The notes under the pieces were generated by a model. It made no database searches. It saw only the letters and a program-made list of their open reading frames with translations, and was not told the origin of the DNA. From NCBI GenBank assembly GCA_000818095.1, contig CP009417.1, positions 248,001 to 312,000 on the forward strand: 64,000 bases of DNA, written 5' to 3'. The DNA comes from Jeotgalibacillus malaysiensis (GTDB taxonomy: Bacteria; Bacillota; Bacilli; Bacillales; Jeotgalibacillaceae). Shown in pieces: positions 32,923 through 42,847 of the stretch (its first letter is position 1; every line of letters begins with the position of its first letter). The position numbers were made by a program, and so were the translations under genes.

Positions 32923-35900
32923 TAATCAAGAGTAATCGTAACAGCACTGTTAATTGGATTGGACTTATCAATTTTGACTTGTCTTACCACATTGTTTAGA
33001 TTTCCAGCTACATCCTCTGCCACCACTTCAATCGTTGTCACCCCTTCATTTGAAATTTCAAATGGAGTTGTATAAATTGACCATTCTTGAGTAGTTGCTC
33101 CTGACAATCGGTAACGAATGGATTTCATTGGGGAAATCTCTTCCGTCTCTTCTGAGATTAAAAACGCACGCATTTTTAATTCAACGTTACCGGCATTATC
33201 GACAGCATGCACCGCAACATGTGTGACGCCAACTTTGTCGATAATGAGCTCTGTTCCATCTGGTGATGTAACAGCATCCAAATCCATTTCTGTCCAGTCT
33301 TGGTTCTTAGCACCGGTCATCTGATATTCGGCAAATTTAATTCCAGAGGCTTTATCTTCGCCGATGACCAAATTGTGTTCAAGGTTGTTCACGTGGTGAC
33401 TATATGAAGCTTCATTCCCCATTTTATCTCTGATGACGAAGACATATTTCCCGTTCTTCGTGACTGGATAATCAATGGATGTTGAGGCTCCCACCAATGT
33501 CCCGTTTGGCAGTTGGATAGATTCAATGCCTGAACCAAATCCATCTGTAATATTCATCAGACGTAATACTTCACGTCCTGCTTCTGGAACTGCAACTAAT
33601 TTTGCGACTGGTTCTTGTCGGTCAATGTTCATCACTTGTACGTCCAATGAATTAATGTTTCCTGCATTGTCCACCAATTCGAACGTATAGTTTCCATTTT
33701 CACTAACTTCGAAATTAGCAGATAAACTTGTACTCTTGGTTCCATCCGGCAAGATGACATGTTTGAAGCCAGACTGTTCGTCTGCGACATTCTCGATTGT
33801 CAGTGTAACATTCCCAATTGTAAAATCTGTTGGGGTTTTCTTCACATTTCCAACCGGCTTTGTTTTGTCAATTTTATCGATGATGAAGGTATGAGTTTTT
33901 TCATTCCCTACCATATCAACAAGCTTGAAGGTATACGAACCATTCTCTACCGCTTCATAGGTCGCATTGTTCGTTAAAACCTTACTACCGTCAGGCAATA
34001 AGATATGCTTAAACCCTGAACCCGCATCTGTAACAGATGAGACGGAAAGAATCACATTCTGATTTGTCCAGTTCGATGACACGGTATTGAAGTTACCTGT
34101 CGGAGCGGTCTTATCAATATTTGAAACCGTAACTGTTCGAACGGTAACGTTTCCAGCATAATCCACAATTTTGAACTCATAAGTCCCATTTTGCTTCACT
34201 GTATATACGCTATTTGGGTTCGTCGTGATATTCCCATCCGGCAAGACAATGTGTTTGAATCCAGAGCCACCAATATCAGCAATTCCTGATACTGTCAATT
34301 CTACATCACTAGAAGTCCATGTGATGGTTGAAGGCGTGACAACACCAGTTGGTGCAACTTTTTCATATTGGAATGCTTCGGATTTATCAACAAAGAGGTT
34401 TCCAGCTTTATCCGTTACTCTCACCCAGAGATAATACGTACCTTCTCCTGGTTGGGTCAATGTGCTTCCGGCTGAATAGCTTGTCCAAGAAGATGGTTGA
34501 ACTGTAGAGCTCAAACTCCATGCATATTGAATGGTGTTTACCCCTGAAAGGTTGTCATCCGCTAAAATTTGAGTTGTATGCGGAACATTCTTCCATTCTC
34601 CCCCATTAGATGAAAGCGAGAAGGTTGGCAAGGTCTTATCGATATTCTCAACCGTATACGTGTACTCCTGCTCATTTCCTGCTCTATCCAAGACCGTGAA
34701 CGTATAAACTCCATTTTCAGTAACCGTAAAGTTCGTGCTTGAGGTACCCGAGATGACCGTTCCATCAGGACGTACAATCTTATCGAGACCTGAATAGCTA
34801 TCTGAAATACTATTCAAGTACAAGACCACATTTCCTTTTGTATAGGAAGTTGTGCTGTATGACTGACTTGCAGTAGGCTTTGTCTTATCAATATAGAAAT
34901 ATTGACTCGATGGTGTTCCTATGTTATTTCCCGCTTTGTCATAGGCTTGTAGTCTCAAGAAATAGGAGCCCGATTGATTAAATGTCACAGTTTCACTCTC
35001 CGCAGTCCCTTTATTGACCCAGCTCCGATATCCATAGTTGGAATCGTAAATCTGATATTGCCAATAATTCATTCCGGCAACACCCGTATCTGAAACATTC
35101 ATTTCGACCGTTACATCATCCTTCGTATAACTTGTTCCGTTTACAACCGGTGTTCCATTCGGTGAGAAGGAATACGTCGGAGCAATACGGTCGATGTTTG
35201 TCACTTCGATGGTTTCAATTCGAACGTTTCCTGCGTTGTCATAGAACTCAAATGCATACGTTCCGTTTTCACTGATATAGAAATCAGAAGCGGTCGAATA
35301 CGTAAATGAACCATTCGGATTTTTAATCCGGCTGAATCCAGACTGAGAATCTGAACCACGAGCATAGATATAAACCGTTCCATTGGTTAAATTCGAGTTC
35401 GAGAGTGATAATGTTCCGTTCGGAATCGTCTTATCAATGTTCGATACAGTGCGAGTCAGCACACGTTCGTTTCCGGCGTTATCCACTAGTTTAAACGTGT
35501 ACGTCCCATTATCAGAAACGACATAACTTGCAGATGTCCCTGTCACGAGTTGTCCGTCAGGCAATTCGATATGACTAAGACCTGAACCACCCGAATCTGT
35601 CACTCCTGTAACATTCAACGTCACATCCCCTGTTGTCCAACTTGTTGTAGACGGAGATAACGAACCTGAAGGAATGGTTGTATCGATTTGGTACAATCCA
35701 CTTCTAACAGTTGACACGTTTCCTGCACGGTCATAAAGTTCCACTTCAATCATGTTTAAACCTTGGTATAGTGAGACATTTATAGCGGATGAGTAGTTTC
35801 CATTCCATCCTGACCAAGAAGCACCATTATTTGTGGATGTCCGATATCGGAAATAGCTGATTCCAGAAGCCCCTACATCCAATGGGTCGATTCGAACCGT

Positions 35901-38624
35901 TTGGTTGGTTTTTGCCCATCCGACCGTTTCATTTGGCGAGAAACTTGCCACGGCACCCTCTTTGTCAATGTTGCTTACAGTAACATTACGTTGTGTTTGG
36001 TTTCCGGCATTATCCTCATAGACCACTGTATAGGTTCCATTTTGAGAGATAGAGAAGGTCTTCCGATTTCCATTCACGAGTGGATTGCCGTTTTCACCAG
36101 TTGGGTCTCCAAGCAATGTGATATTCTTCAATCCTGAACCACCGGTATCTGAACCAGTTGCTGTAATCGTGACATTATTCTTCGTCCATGACGTTGTACT
36201 CACGCTTTCCGAGCCGGTTGGGGCATTCTTTTCAATGTTTGAAATCACGAGCATTTTTTCGTGACGATATCCATTTGCGTCAACAGCTGTGAATTTATAA
36301 GAGCCGTTTGCTGTGATTGGATACGTGAAGTTACGTGAGGTTGTTTCCGTTCCATTTGGAAGAATCATTTTCACGTATTCATATTCGCCATCGGCTGACA
36401 CATTGACGGTTGCATTGAATCCAGTGTTCGTCCAATCAAGAGTCGGAACATTGATACTGAACTCTGGAGGTGTGACAATGCGTGTGATTTTTACCGCACC
36501 GTTCCCGCTATTCCCTGTCTGAGTCCCAGTTCCGGCGAGGTTTGGCATGACTTCCCATCCACCTTTTGCAAATCCTTCTGCTCCAGTGAAATAAGAACCA
36601 CCACCGCCACCAGTATGGTAAGAGCCTGTATGCCCTGTACCGGCGTGACCACCTGTGTAGCCACCACCACCGCCTCCGACATAATTCGTACCGCCTCCGC
36701 CACCAAATCCACCGTGGACGCCAGAAGCATACCCTTTACCAGTTCCGCCTCCATTTACGAAAGCATAACCGGCAGAACCTCCACCTGAATAGCTATTTGC
36801 CATTCCGTCACCGTAGAATCCACCACCCGCTCCGGAAGTTGAAGGATATACCCAACCACTATATCCGGCAAATCCACCTTGTCCTTCTGGTTGTGATTGT
36901 GTATATGGCGAAAATTGAGCGACTTGACGTGTTGGCTGTCCATGATAATAGTTTCCGGAATAGGAGTTAGAATACGCTCCACCGCCACCTCCAGCCACAG
37001 CGATTGGTGTATTGTCAGCTTTCGCAACAAACGAACCACCGCCACCAGAACCGACTGAAGAACCATTGTTTAATCCCTGCTGACCAGCTAAAACTTTCAG
37101 CCAATCATTTTCATTTAAGTTTAAAACAGAAACCGCATAGGCACCTTTACCTGCGACGTATCCTCCAGTACCACGTCCGCCTTCTGCACCCCAGGTTTCG
37201 ATTTTGTATTTACCACTTCGTGGAATCGGAAACTCTTCGATGGCACCGCTATAAGCAAATGACCATTCTATCGTGGAATCATTTAAAGTTGTGACTTCAA
37301 TGCTTTTCACGGTCTGATTTCCGGCATTATCTGTAATGACAAATTCATAAATGCCGTTTTTCGATACCGAATAACTTGCGGTAGAACCGGTCGCAAGTAC
37401 TCCGTTAGGAAGTAAGATAGACTTGATGCCTGAACCTCCTGTATCGGCAATGGATGTCAAGTTGAGTTTGACACGATTTCCACTTGGAGAAGCGGCATTT
37501 AACGTTGCTGTTGGGGCAGATTTATCAATATTTGATACGTTTACCGTTTCAACGGTTTCGTTGCCCATCACATCAATGGCTTTAAACGTATACGTTCCAT
37601 TATTGGATACGGTATATGTCCGATTCGTATCGGTCGTTTTTGTCCCATCCGGTAAAACTAATTCTTTCAGGTCGTGTTCCCCTTTTTCCATCAGCACATT
37701 AAATGAGATGTTTTGGGTCGTCCATTGTGTGGTTGAAGGAGAAATCGTCAATTTGGGAGGTACAACGAGTTGAGTGATACGAGCGAATCCATTTCCGGAT
37801 TGTCCAGTTTGAGTACCGCCATTTGGGGCAGGCATACTTTCAGCACCTGAAAGCAATCTGGAATCACTTGTGAAGTATTTCGCTCCCAAAGCATATCCGG
37901 TAGGCTTGGAGGATGTCGCTGTTAACACATACCCTGAACCACCGGCACCAGAATCGTCGTCTGCATCATAGTAAGCAGAATAATCCGTTGAGCCACCTGC
38001 TCCACCGTACCATCCTCCGCCTCCTCCAGAAGCTCCGCCACCATAATAGGCGTTACCACCCTGTCCGAAGCTACCTGAAGACCCGTTTCGAGTACTGTAT
38101 CCAGCGGATGTCTGTGTCCCGCCATATTGAGTACCTCGGTTTGAAACATTTCCACCAGAAAGTCCACCACCAACACCCGGCAATCCGTAGAACTCACCGC
38201 CACCACCACCGGCAACAATAAAACGATGGTAAAGTGTATTTCCTTCTACACGAAGGTCAGTACCACCACCGCCATATCCACCAGCAAGGTTAGACGGGGC
38301 TCCGCCACCGTTAAACCCATTCTGTCCACCGACATTCACATAGAGTGTCGAATTGGCATCAAAATTGACAACAGATGAAGCATATCCACCTTTACCTCCA
38401 CCTGTACTTCGAGTGTATCCTTGTGCTCCCCATACCTCAACCAAATATTTCCCCGAAGATGGAGCAACCCAAGATTGTTGCGTTCCCGTGTAGTTGAAGT
38501 CCCATTTTTTCCCGTTTGCTTCTGCTACATCAGGAGAAAAAGAAAGAATGGAGAGCCCAATCGCAAAAGAAAGACCCATTTTCCATGGTTTATTCATTTG
38601 TAAAATCTTTTTCTTTTCTTTCAT
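32922..38624 (-). CDS. giant surface protein with two glycine-rich (ALK-type) domains and Ig-like repeats (1900 aa)
   Basis: Signal peptide about 1-36. Glycine-rich domain 1 about 38-290, two Ig-like repeats, glycine-rich domain 2 about 450-715, then about a dozen Ig-like and related repeats to the end. Both glycine-rich domains start with a strand ending VEVWGAQG or IETWGAEG, and continue with VGGQNG or LAGQQG and long Gly-Gly runs, like the glycine-rich domain (PF12810) of ALK/LTK receptors and bacterial surface proteins. It ends IDKSNPINSAVTITLD with no anchor. The penultimate unit matches the C-terminus of the protein cut by the window end (63668-64000). GGGGGTG precedes the ATG. Confidence 0.85.
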   Translation of the reverse strand: MKEKKKILQMNKPWKMGLSFAIGLSILSFSPDVAEANGKKWDFNYTGTQQSWVAPSSGKYLVEVWGAQGYTRSTGGGKGGYASSVVNFDANSTLYVNVGGQNGFNGGGAPSNLAGGYGGGGTDLRVEGNTLYHRFIVAGGGGGEFYGLPGVGGGLSGGNVSNRGTQYGGTQTSAGYSTRNGSSGSFGQGGNAYYGGGASGGGGGWYGGAGGSTDYSAYYDADDDSGAGGSGYVLTATSSKPTGYALGAKYFTSDSRLLSGAESMPAPNGGTQTGQSGNGFARITQLVVPPKLTISPSTTQWTTQNISFNVLMEKGEHDLKELVLPDGTKTTDTNRTYTVSNNGTYTFKAIDVMGNETVETVNVSNIDKSAPTATLNAASPSGNRVKLNLTSIADTGGSGIKSILLPNGVLATGSTASYSVSKNGIYEFVITDNAGNQTVKSIEVTTLNDSTIEWSFAYSGAIEEFPIPRSGKYKIETWGAEGGRGTGGYVAGKGAYAVSVLNLNENDWLKVLAGQQGLNNGSSVGSGGGGSFVAKADNTPIAVAGGGGGAYSNSYSGNYYHGQPTRQVAQFSPYTQSQPEGQGGFAGYSGWVYPSTSGAGGGFYGDGMANSYSGGGSAGYAFVNGGGTGKGYASGVHGGFGGGGGTNYVGGGGGGYTGGHAGTGHTGSYHTGGGGGSYFTGAEGFAKGGWEVMPNLAGTGTQTGNSGNGAVKITRIVTPPEFSINVPTLDWTNTGFNATVNVSADGEYEYVKMILPNGTETTSRNFTYPITANGSYKFTAVDANGYRHEKMLVISNIEKNAPTGSESVSTTSWTKNNVTITATGSDTGGSGLKNITLLGDPTGENGNPLVNGNRKTFSISQNGTYTVVYEDNAGNQTQRNVTVSNIDKEGAVASFSPNETVGWAKTNQTVRIDPLDVGASGISYFRYRTSTNNGASWSGWNGNYSSAINVSLYQGLNMIEVELYDRAGNVSTVRSGLYQIDTTIPSGSLSPSTTSWTTGDVTLNVTGVTDSGGSGLSHIELPDGQLVTGTSASYVVSDNGTYTFKLVDNAGNERVLTRTVSNIDKTIPNGTLSLSNSNLTNGTVYIYARGSDSQSGFSRIKNPNGSFTYSTASDFYISENGTYAFEFYDNAGNVRIETIEVTNIDRIAPTYSFSPNGTPVVNGTSYTKDDVTVEMNVSDTGVAGMNYWQYQIYDSNYGYRSWVNKGTAESETVTFNQSGSYFLRLQAYDKAGNNIGTPSSQYFYIDKTKPTASQSYSTTSYTKGNVVLYLNSISDSYSGLDKIVRPDGTVISGTSSTNFTVTENGVYTFTVLDRAGNEQEYTYTVENIDKTLPTFSLSSNGGEWKNVPHTTQILADDNLSGVNTIQYAWSLSSTVQPSSWTSYSAGSTLTQPGEGTYYLWVRVTDKAGNLFVDKSEAFQYEKVAPTGVVTPSTITWTSSDVELTVSGIADIGGSGFKHIVLPDGNITTNPNSVYTVKQNGTYEFKIVDYAGNVTVRTVTVSNIDKTAPTGNFNTVSSNWTNQNVILSVSSVTDAGSGFKHILLPDGSKVLTNNATYEAVENGSYTFKLVDMVGNEKTHTFIIDKIDKTKPVGNVKKTPTDFTIGNVTLTIENVADEQSGFKHVILPDGTKSTSLSANFEVSENGNYTFELVDNAGNINSLDVQVMNIDRQEPVAKLVAVPEAGREVLRLMNITDGFGSGIESIQLPNGTLVGASTSIDYPVTKNGKYVFVIRDKMGNEASYSHHVNNLEHNLVIGEDKASGIKFAEYQMTGAKNQDWTEMDLDAVTSPDGTELIIDKVGVTHVAVHAVDNAGNVELKMRAFLISEETEEISPMKSIRYRLSGATTQEWSIYTTPFEISNEGVTTIEVVAEDVAGNLNNVVRQVKIDKSNPINSAVTITLD

Positions 38625-38684
38625 ACGTTCACCCCCGTACTTTCTATTTCTACTATCCTATATGAAAAAAGTTCGTTTCATAAT

Positions 38685-38698
38685 TTGACTATAGTCAT
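38685..38698 (-). promoter_or_regulatory. palindrome upstream of the 1900-aa surface protein
   Basis: TTGACTATAGTCAT. Here it does not give a clean -35/-10 pair on the minus strand; the better -10 is TAGGAT near 38655-38660 with TTATGA 17 bp upstream. The palindrome then lies just upstream of the -35 box rather than over it, so its effect may differ. Confidence 0.5.
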
Positions 38699-38863
38699 TT
38701 TATCAACTTTCAACTAAAAGCATAAAGTTTTTTCTGTTTGAGCTTTGTTTTCAATTGAAAATTATAAATCTAAACGATTTATTCACCACTTTAGACAATG
38801 TCGTTTCTATGATAACTGCATTTGAAAACAAAAAATCAATTATCATAGTCGCTTGCCCTCATA

Positions 38864-38894
38864 AGAAAAGGGTGGTCAAATGACCACCCTTTTC
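38864..38894 (-). terminator. terminator of the PARP gene
   Basis: GGGTGGTCA pairs with TGACCACCC; T-rich on the minus-strand side. The 38699-38863 gap above it is AT-rich with no gene. Confidence 0.8.
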
Positions 38895-40166
38895 TTAATT
38901 CTTTTTGAATTCAACAATATATTTAATTTTGACCTGGTTGTCTTTATAGACAATGTACTCATCATGGTAAAGCGAACGACCTTTCACACCACGAACCGAG
39001 TTATATGGGCTTGGTGCTGAGCGAAGGTGGGACTGAGCCGAATCATAGTCTTTAATTTTCCCAGTGGCGACTTCGCAGATAAACATGTAATAGCTATCAT
39101 TTGAAGCGTTACCGAATCCCCAACAATAGTTCGCTGATTTCGTGACCTCACTTGCGAAATAGATTCCAGAACCAAACATCGAGCCGGTGTGAACCGCAGA
39201 CGATGGTTTGATTTTCAAACCGCTTTGCATGATGGAAAGAATGTTCTCGTTTCGTGAACCGTGAAACAGTTCCATTGTTTCGACATTGTAAGGGTTGAAC
39301 TCATTGTGTCCGACCATATCTTCCACTTCGAAGATTTCGGAAACGCCAACCTTGAAACGATGGTGTGAACTATGGCTGTTGTTTACCTTCTCCACTAGTC
39401 GTTTGTATTCTTTTGTACGACTGCTGAGCGGCTTTAATTTGATATTGAGCGATTCATACTTCTCTTGAAGCGTCTTTTCAAGCGTGTCCTGTGCTTGTAC
39501 GACCGAACTCATAACACCTAGCAAGTCTTTCTTGTCGTTTAGCTTTACATAGTCGTCAATCAAGAATCGCTTCACATCAACTCGACTTCCGAATGGCACC
39601 GGAATAACTGAGTAGAACTCATCGGACAATCGCTGAACTTGATGAATGCTAGGATTTCCCTTGTCTAACAATTCCTCAATCTGTTTGAGAACAGCAAGTC
39701 CTTTCGCAACCTGAGTGCCTGAAATTTTTCCTAAAGGCGTTTGAATCGAACTGACAAGGTAAGATGTTGCGGATTGATAAAGCTTCCCAATCAAACGATG
39801 AACCTTGTTTTTAATTTGAGAAACCTCTTTCGTGCGAGCGTCTTTCACTTCAACCTTTACCTGTCCCACCTGGTCTTGTACATCAACAACTTTGTAGCCC
39901 TTGCTTTCCTTTGAACGTTTGATTTTTTCGTACTCACGTTCAGCTCCATAAAGACTTGAGAAAAAGCGGTGCTTTTTCTGTGGGTTTGAACCAAGACGAC
40001 CATATTCACAGTAGACGGCAAAGGGTTCTTTCCCGATACCTTCCTGAATTTCTAAAATGTAAAATTTATTGGAGTTTGCTCCTAGTGAAGCATAGTTCAG
40101 AATGTCTTTCCGGTGTACTTTCTGCACCTGAAAATTACTGTATGACGCATTGACTGCAGTTGCCAT
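38895..40166 (-). CDS. WGR-PARP: poly(ADP-ribose) polymerase-like protein
   Basis: A 423-residue protein with a WGR domain (about 33-95; the signature Trp is replaced, reading EYGRLGSN), a helical regulatory domain (about 120-240) and a PARP catalytic domain (about 295-423). The H-Y-E triad is intact: His302 in LFHGSRNENIL, Tyr336 in GSGIYFAS and Glu403 in HDEYIVY; KSANYC (343-348) also matches eukaryotic PARP1-3. It should transfer ADP-ribose from NAD+ to protein or nucleic acid, probably activated by DNA ends through WGR and the helical domain. PARPs with this architecture are rare in bacteria and their elements. AGGGAGAGGG precedes the ATG. Promoter at 40201-40229. Confidence 0.93.
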   Translation of the reverse strand: MATAVNASYSNFQVQKVHRKDILNYASLGANSNKFYILEIQEGIGKEPFAVYCEYGRLGSNPQKKHRFFSSLYGAEREYEKIKRSKESKGYKVVDVQDQVGQVKVEVKDARTKEVSQIKNKVHRLIGKLYQSATSYLVSSIQTPLGKISGTQVAKGLAVLKQIEELLDKGNPSIHQVQRLSDEFYSVIPVPFGSRVDVKRFLIDDYVKLNDKKDLLGVMSSVVQAQDTLEKTLQEKYESLNIKLKPLSSRTKEYKRLVEKVNNSHSSHHRFKVGVSEIFEVEDMVGHNEFNPYNVETMELFHGSRNENILSIMQSGLKIKPSSAVHTGSMFGSGIYFASEVTKSANYCWGFGNASNDSYYMFICEVATGKIKDYDSAQSHLRSAPSPYNSVRGVKGRSLYHDEYIVYKDNQVKIKYIVEFKKN

Positions 40167-40200
40167 GAAACCCTCTCCCTTACGTTGTTTTCTTACTTTT

Positions 40201-40229
40201 ATTATACGTTATTTTTATACAATAGTCAA
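40201..40229 (-). promoter_or_regulatory. promoter of the PARP gene with partial palindrome
   Basis: On the minus strand TTGACT, 17-bp spacer, TATAAT: near consensus. The palindrome is only partial (TTGACTATTGTAT), with the second arm decayed, so binding would be weaker. The rest of the gap to 40457 holds no clear gene. Confidence 0.75.
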
Positions 40230-40457
40230 ATTTATATAATGTATATTGTCGTAAAAATTCATGGTGATATTCTGTTAGGTATCGCATAAAATAAGATTAC
40301 AAGACACAAAGCTGGAATGTCTTTTGACATAGATTTGAAGATGAAAAGAGTGCTAATCTGTCGAATCATTCGACCTGATTTCCGCTTCCAGGGCATAGAC
40401 CCTTTTCTCATATACGGAGTTGGTTACCAACATTTTATTTCAAAGGGGATTTTTAAC

Positions 40458-40718
40458 ATGAACAAGACAATTGAGTCAATTCTTGCAACAGGAGCATTCT
40501 TTATTTTGATTCGTTTATGCATGTTCGAAGCAACATTCGATACGGCTTTTGGAGAGATTCTTTTCCATTTGGCATTAGTCGTTGTTTCGATGGGATTTGG
40601 TGTATTTTACGACAAAGTAAAACCTTTCGAATGGCAGGAAGAAGATTGTGGGTATTGTGGAACGGCAAACGACCCAAATGTGATTTGCACAGATTGTTTT
40701 AACAACATTGGAAAATAA
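40458..40718 (+). CDS. small membrane protein with zinc-ribbon tail (86 aa)
   Basis: An 86-residue protein with two hydrophobic helices (about 8-20 and 29-46) and a cytosolic tail with CGYCG and CTDC (about 66-81), likely one zinc site. Start at 40458 because AAAGGGGA lies about 10 bases upstream; the longer frame from 40317 lacks one. Followed after 21 bp by a small gene. Divergent from the PARP gene. Confidence 0.55.
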   Translation: MNKTIESILATGAFFILIRLCMFEATFDTAFGEILFHLALVVVSMGFGVFYDKVKPFEWQEEDCGYCGTANDPNVICTDCFNNIGK

Positions 40719-40739
40719 ATTAAAAAGGAGCTGAGCAAG

Positions 40740-40958
40740 TTGAGAAGTCAGCCTTACACAAAGGGCGACATTATGGTCGTGGTTCAAAATGGAAAACAGA
40801 CGAACAGCTCGATGAATATTGACCGTGACAGAACGGTCTCGGTCGGAGAGGTGTTTGATTGGAAACCGCATCCAAACTTTGAACCGGTGAAAATCAAGGT
40901 CGTTTCAATCGGCTACCCGATGATGGTGGAAGAGGTTGAGATGGAAACTGCCGAATAA
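40740..40958 (+). CDS. hypothetical small protein, TTG start (72 aa)
   Basis: A 72-residue protein starting at a TTG with AAAAAGGAG 9 bases upstream. Likely a small beta domain (KGDIMVVVQNG, VFDWKPHPNFEPVKIKVV). Co-transcribed with the 86-residue membrane protein and ended by the bidirectional terminator at 40964-40990. Confidence 0.55.
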   Translation: MRSQPYTKGDIMVVVQNGKQTNSSMNIDRDRTVSVGEVFDWKPHPNFEPVKIKVVSIGYPMMVEEVEMETAE

Positions 40959-40963
40959 TAAGA

Positions 40964-40990
40964 AAAGCATGGTCAATGACCATGCTTTTT
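40964..40990. terminator. bidirectional terminator
   Basis: AAAGCATGGTCA pairs with TGACCATGCTTT with A and T tracts on the two sides, between convergent genes. Confidence 0.8.
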
Positions 40991-40996
40991 GTGTTC

Positions 40997-41413
40997 TTAT
41001 CCTTTTTTGTTGCCGTCAAATACAATCACATGATGGTGTTCTCCATCGACAGATAGTGCGGCGTGACCATGATAATAGGATTGGATGGTTCTAAAATCTT
41101 CATCCGTCACACTTCCAAAATCTTCGCCTGTACGCCTTGTGATAAAGGCATTCCCCGCTACAAAGTCTACCACTTCTCTATCCTTTACATACGCTATCGT
41201 TGGCGGAAGTTGTTTCATTTTTCCCTCATCATTCAATACCATTAGCAAGTCAACAGCATTAGAATCATCTGAGCCGGGAATCGCCACCGTCACTTCAATG
41301 TATCCCCCAACGAATTTCTGTAACGACTCCAAATCATGTTCCAACTCTTCCTGAGCAACAACTGTTTTCGTTCCTTCTTTTTTAATCGTAATCACGTTTA
41401 TTGTTTTCGTCAT
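40997..41413 (-). CDS. DUF3846-like protein
   Basis: A 138-residue protein. LESLQKFVGGYIEV (about 28-41), VLNDEGKMKQLPP and FVAGNAFI follow the pattern of DUF3846, a family common on phages, plasmids and conjugative elements and of unknown function. GGGGTGG precedes the ATG. It is followed by a terminator shared with the convergent 72-residue gene. Confidence 0.65.
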   Translation of the reverse strand: MTKTINVITIKKEGTKTVVAQEELEHDLESLQKFVGGYIEVTVAIPGSDDSNAVDLLMVLNDEGKMKQLPPTIAYVKDREVVDFVAGNAFITRRTGEDFGSVTDEDFRTIQSYYHGHAALSVDGEHHHVIVFDGNKKG

Positions 41414-41500
41414 ACGTTATCCACCCCGCCTATATTTCTATTTTTATGTAAGAAAAAAGAGGGCTTCCCCCCTGATTTCATTGTAACATTTTCTTGAAAC

Positions 41501-42718
41501 TTACATGTTGATAATTGGTAAATAACCATCATAGTCAAAAATGACTTCAATCGTTGAACGGTTTACCACGACATATCCCTTTTTACCACCAATTGTGATA
41601 TTGATAAGTTTTTCCTTCGAGAATGTCATATTGTCTTTAACCACTTTCACAAGCTGAGACGTTTCAGGCGTGCCTTTCCCAAAGAATCCGGATAGACCAA
41701 GTTCGAGAGCTTGCATCCCATTCTTTTGAGCTGAAGGATATTGATTGTATCGGCTCATGACAAACGTCATAGCTGATAGCTTCTTAGAGTCATATTGACC
41801 AATCACAAAGAGATAATTTTCCTTTGCAGAGTTAGAAGCTCCTACAAGGTAAGAATTTACATATTGCTCTCCATATTCTTTCTTTGGTTCAAAAATCTTT
41901 CGTGAGTCATTGGCAAATGTCGGAGTCGTCAACAACTTCAAGGAGTCAGCTTTACTGATAAATCCTTTTTGAACGACTGGGGCAGACTTAACCTCTTTCA
42001 AATGTGAACCTAGCACCCAACCCGTTTTTCCGCCATACGTGACCTTGTAAAAGCCAGATAGTTTAGAGGAAGAAGATACGACCTTACCTTTTGGAATCGT
42101 GACAAGCTTCTTCTTCGAGGATGTCGTAGAAGAATAAAGCGTTGTTGTCGTCGTCGTTGTAAATTTCTTCGTAGCAAACTTCTCTTCTTTTGGTAAAGAA
42201 ACAGTTGTCTTTTTTAAATATTTTGAACTGACATAACCCGTCTTATTGGCATAGGACACTTTAGACCACGACGTCCCATAGCTGAGCATTTGAACCGCTT
42301 TACCTTTTGGAATCGTAAGGATGGTCTTATGCTTCGTAGAAGCTCCGGTACGCAAATTCAAAGAGGCTGTTGTCGTGTAAACGACTTGACTTGATGCAGG
42401 CGGTTTTGGTGCCACAATTGTCGGCGACTTTGTTACATGGCTCGGACTAACATACCCTGTCTTTGAACCGTATTTAACTTTGTACCAACTTCCGCTTTTC
42501 CCAACATACGTCATTTCTTTTCCTTTTTTGATGACGGTCAACGATTTTGCTGACCATGAAGCCGTAGCACGAAGATTGATATCTGTTTTTGCTTGATACT
42601 TCACAACCTGAGCGGCTTCAACCGTTGTTAATTCCTGAACCGGATTCTGAACAACGGTACCTGCCATCAACATCACACAAAGAGAGAGACTAATTTTCTT
42701 TAAAAACTGTTTATTCAT
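41501..42718 (-). CDS. secreted protein with three SH3b domains
   Basis: A 405-residue protein with a signal peptide (about 1-35), then three bacterial SH3 domains of about 60 residues (starting near KTDINLRATAS, TASLNLRTGAS and TTTTTLYSSTT), each ending GYVS or GWVL plus a short basic strand, then a C-terminal domain of about 150 residues I do not recognise. SH3b domains usually bind cell-wall peptidoglycan, so the protein is probably held in the wall without sortase. The ATG at 42718 has AAGGAG 8 bases upstream. Promoter: TTGACT (minus strand of 42796-42801), 18 bp, TATAAT (42772-42777), without the palindrome. Confidence 0.8.
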   Translation of the reverse strand: MNKQFLKKISLSLCVMLMAGTVVQNPVQELTTVEAAQVVKYQAKTDINLRATASWSAKSLTVIKKGKEMTYVGKSGSWYKVKYGSKTGYVSPSHVTKSPTIVAPKPPASSQVVYTTTASLNLRTGASTKHKTILTIPKGKAVQMLSYGTSWSKVSYANKTGYVSSKYLKKTTVSLPKEEKFATKKFTTTTTTTLYSSTTSSKKKLVTIPKGKVVSSSSKLSGFYKVTYGGKTGWVLGSHLKEVKSAPVVQKGFISKADSLKLLTTPTFANDSRKIFEPKKEYGEQYVNSYLVGASNSAKENYLFVIGQYDSKKLSAMTFVMSRYNQYPSAQKNGMQALELGLSGFFGKGTPETSQLVKVVKDNMTFSKEKLINITIGGKKGYVVVNRSTIEVIFDYDGYLPIINM

Positions 42719-42847
42719 GTGATTCACTCCTTTTTTGTTTATAATCAATATTTATTTATTCTATTGTCTTTATTATACTATTCCCACTACCTGTTAGTCA
42801 ATTATAATTTACAATAACAAAAATAAAAAGAGGTATTTTACCTCTTT

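Noticed and set aside
38895-40166. The PARP-like protein as a diphtheria-type bacterial toxin
   Set aside because: It has no secretion signal or translocation domain, and it carries WGR and helical regulatory domains typical of DNA-dependent PARPs.
42772-42801. TTGACT promoter of the SH3b gene as another palindromic operator
   Set aside because: Only one arm is present (TTGACTAACAGG), so it is an ordinary -35 box.
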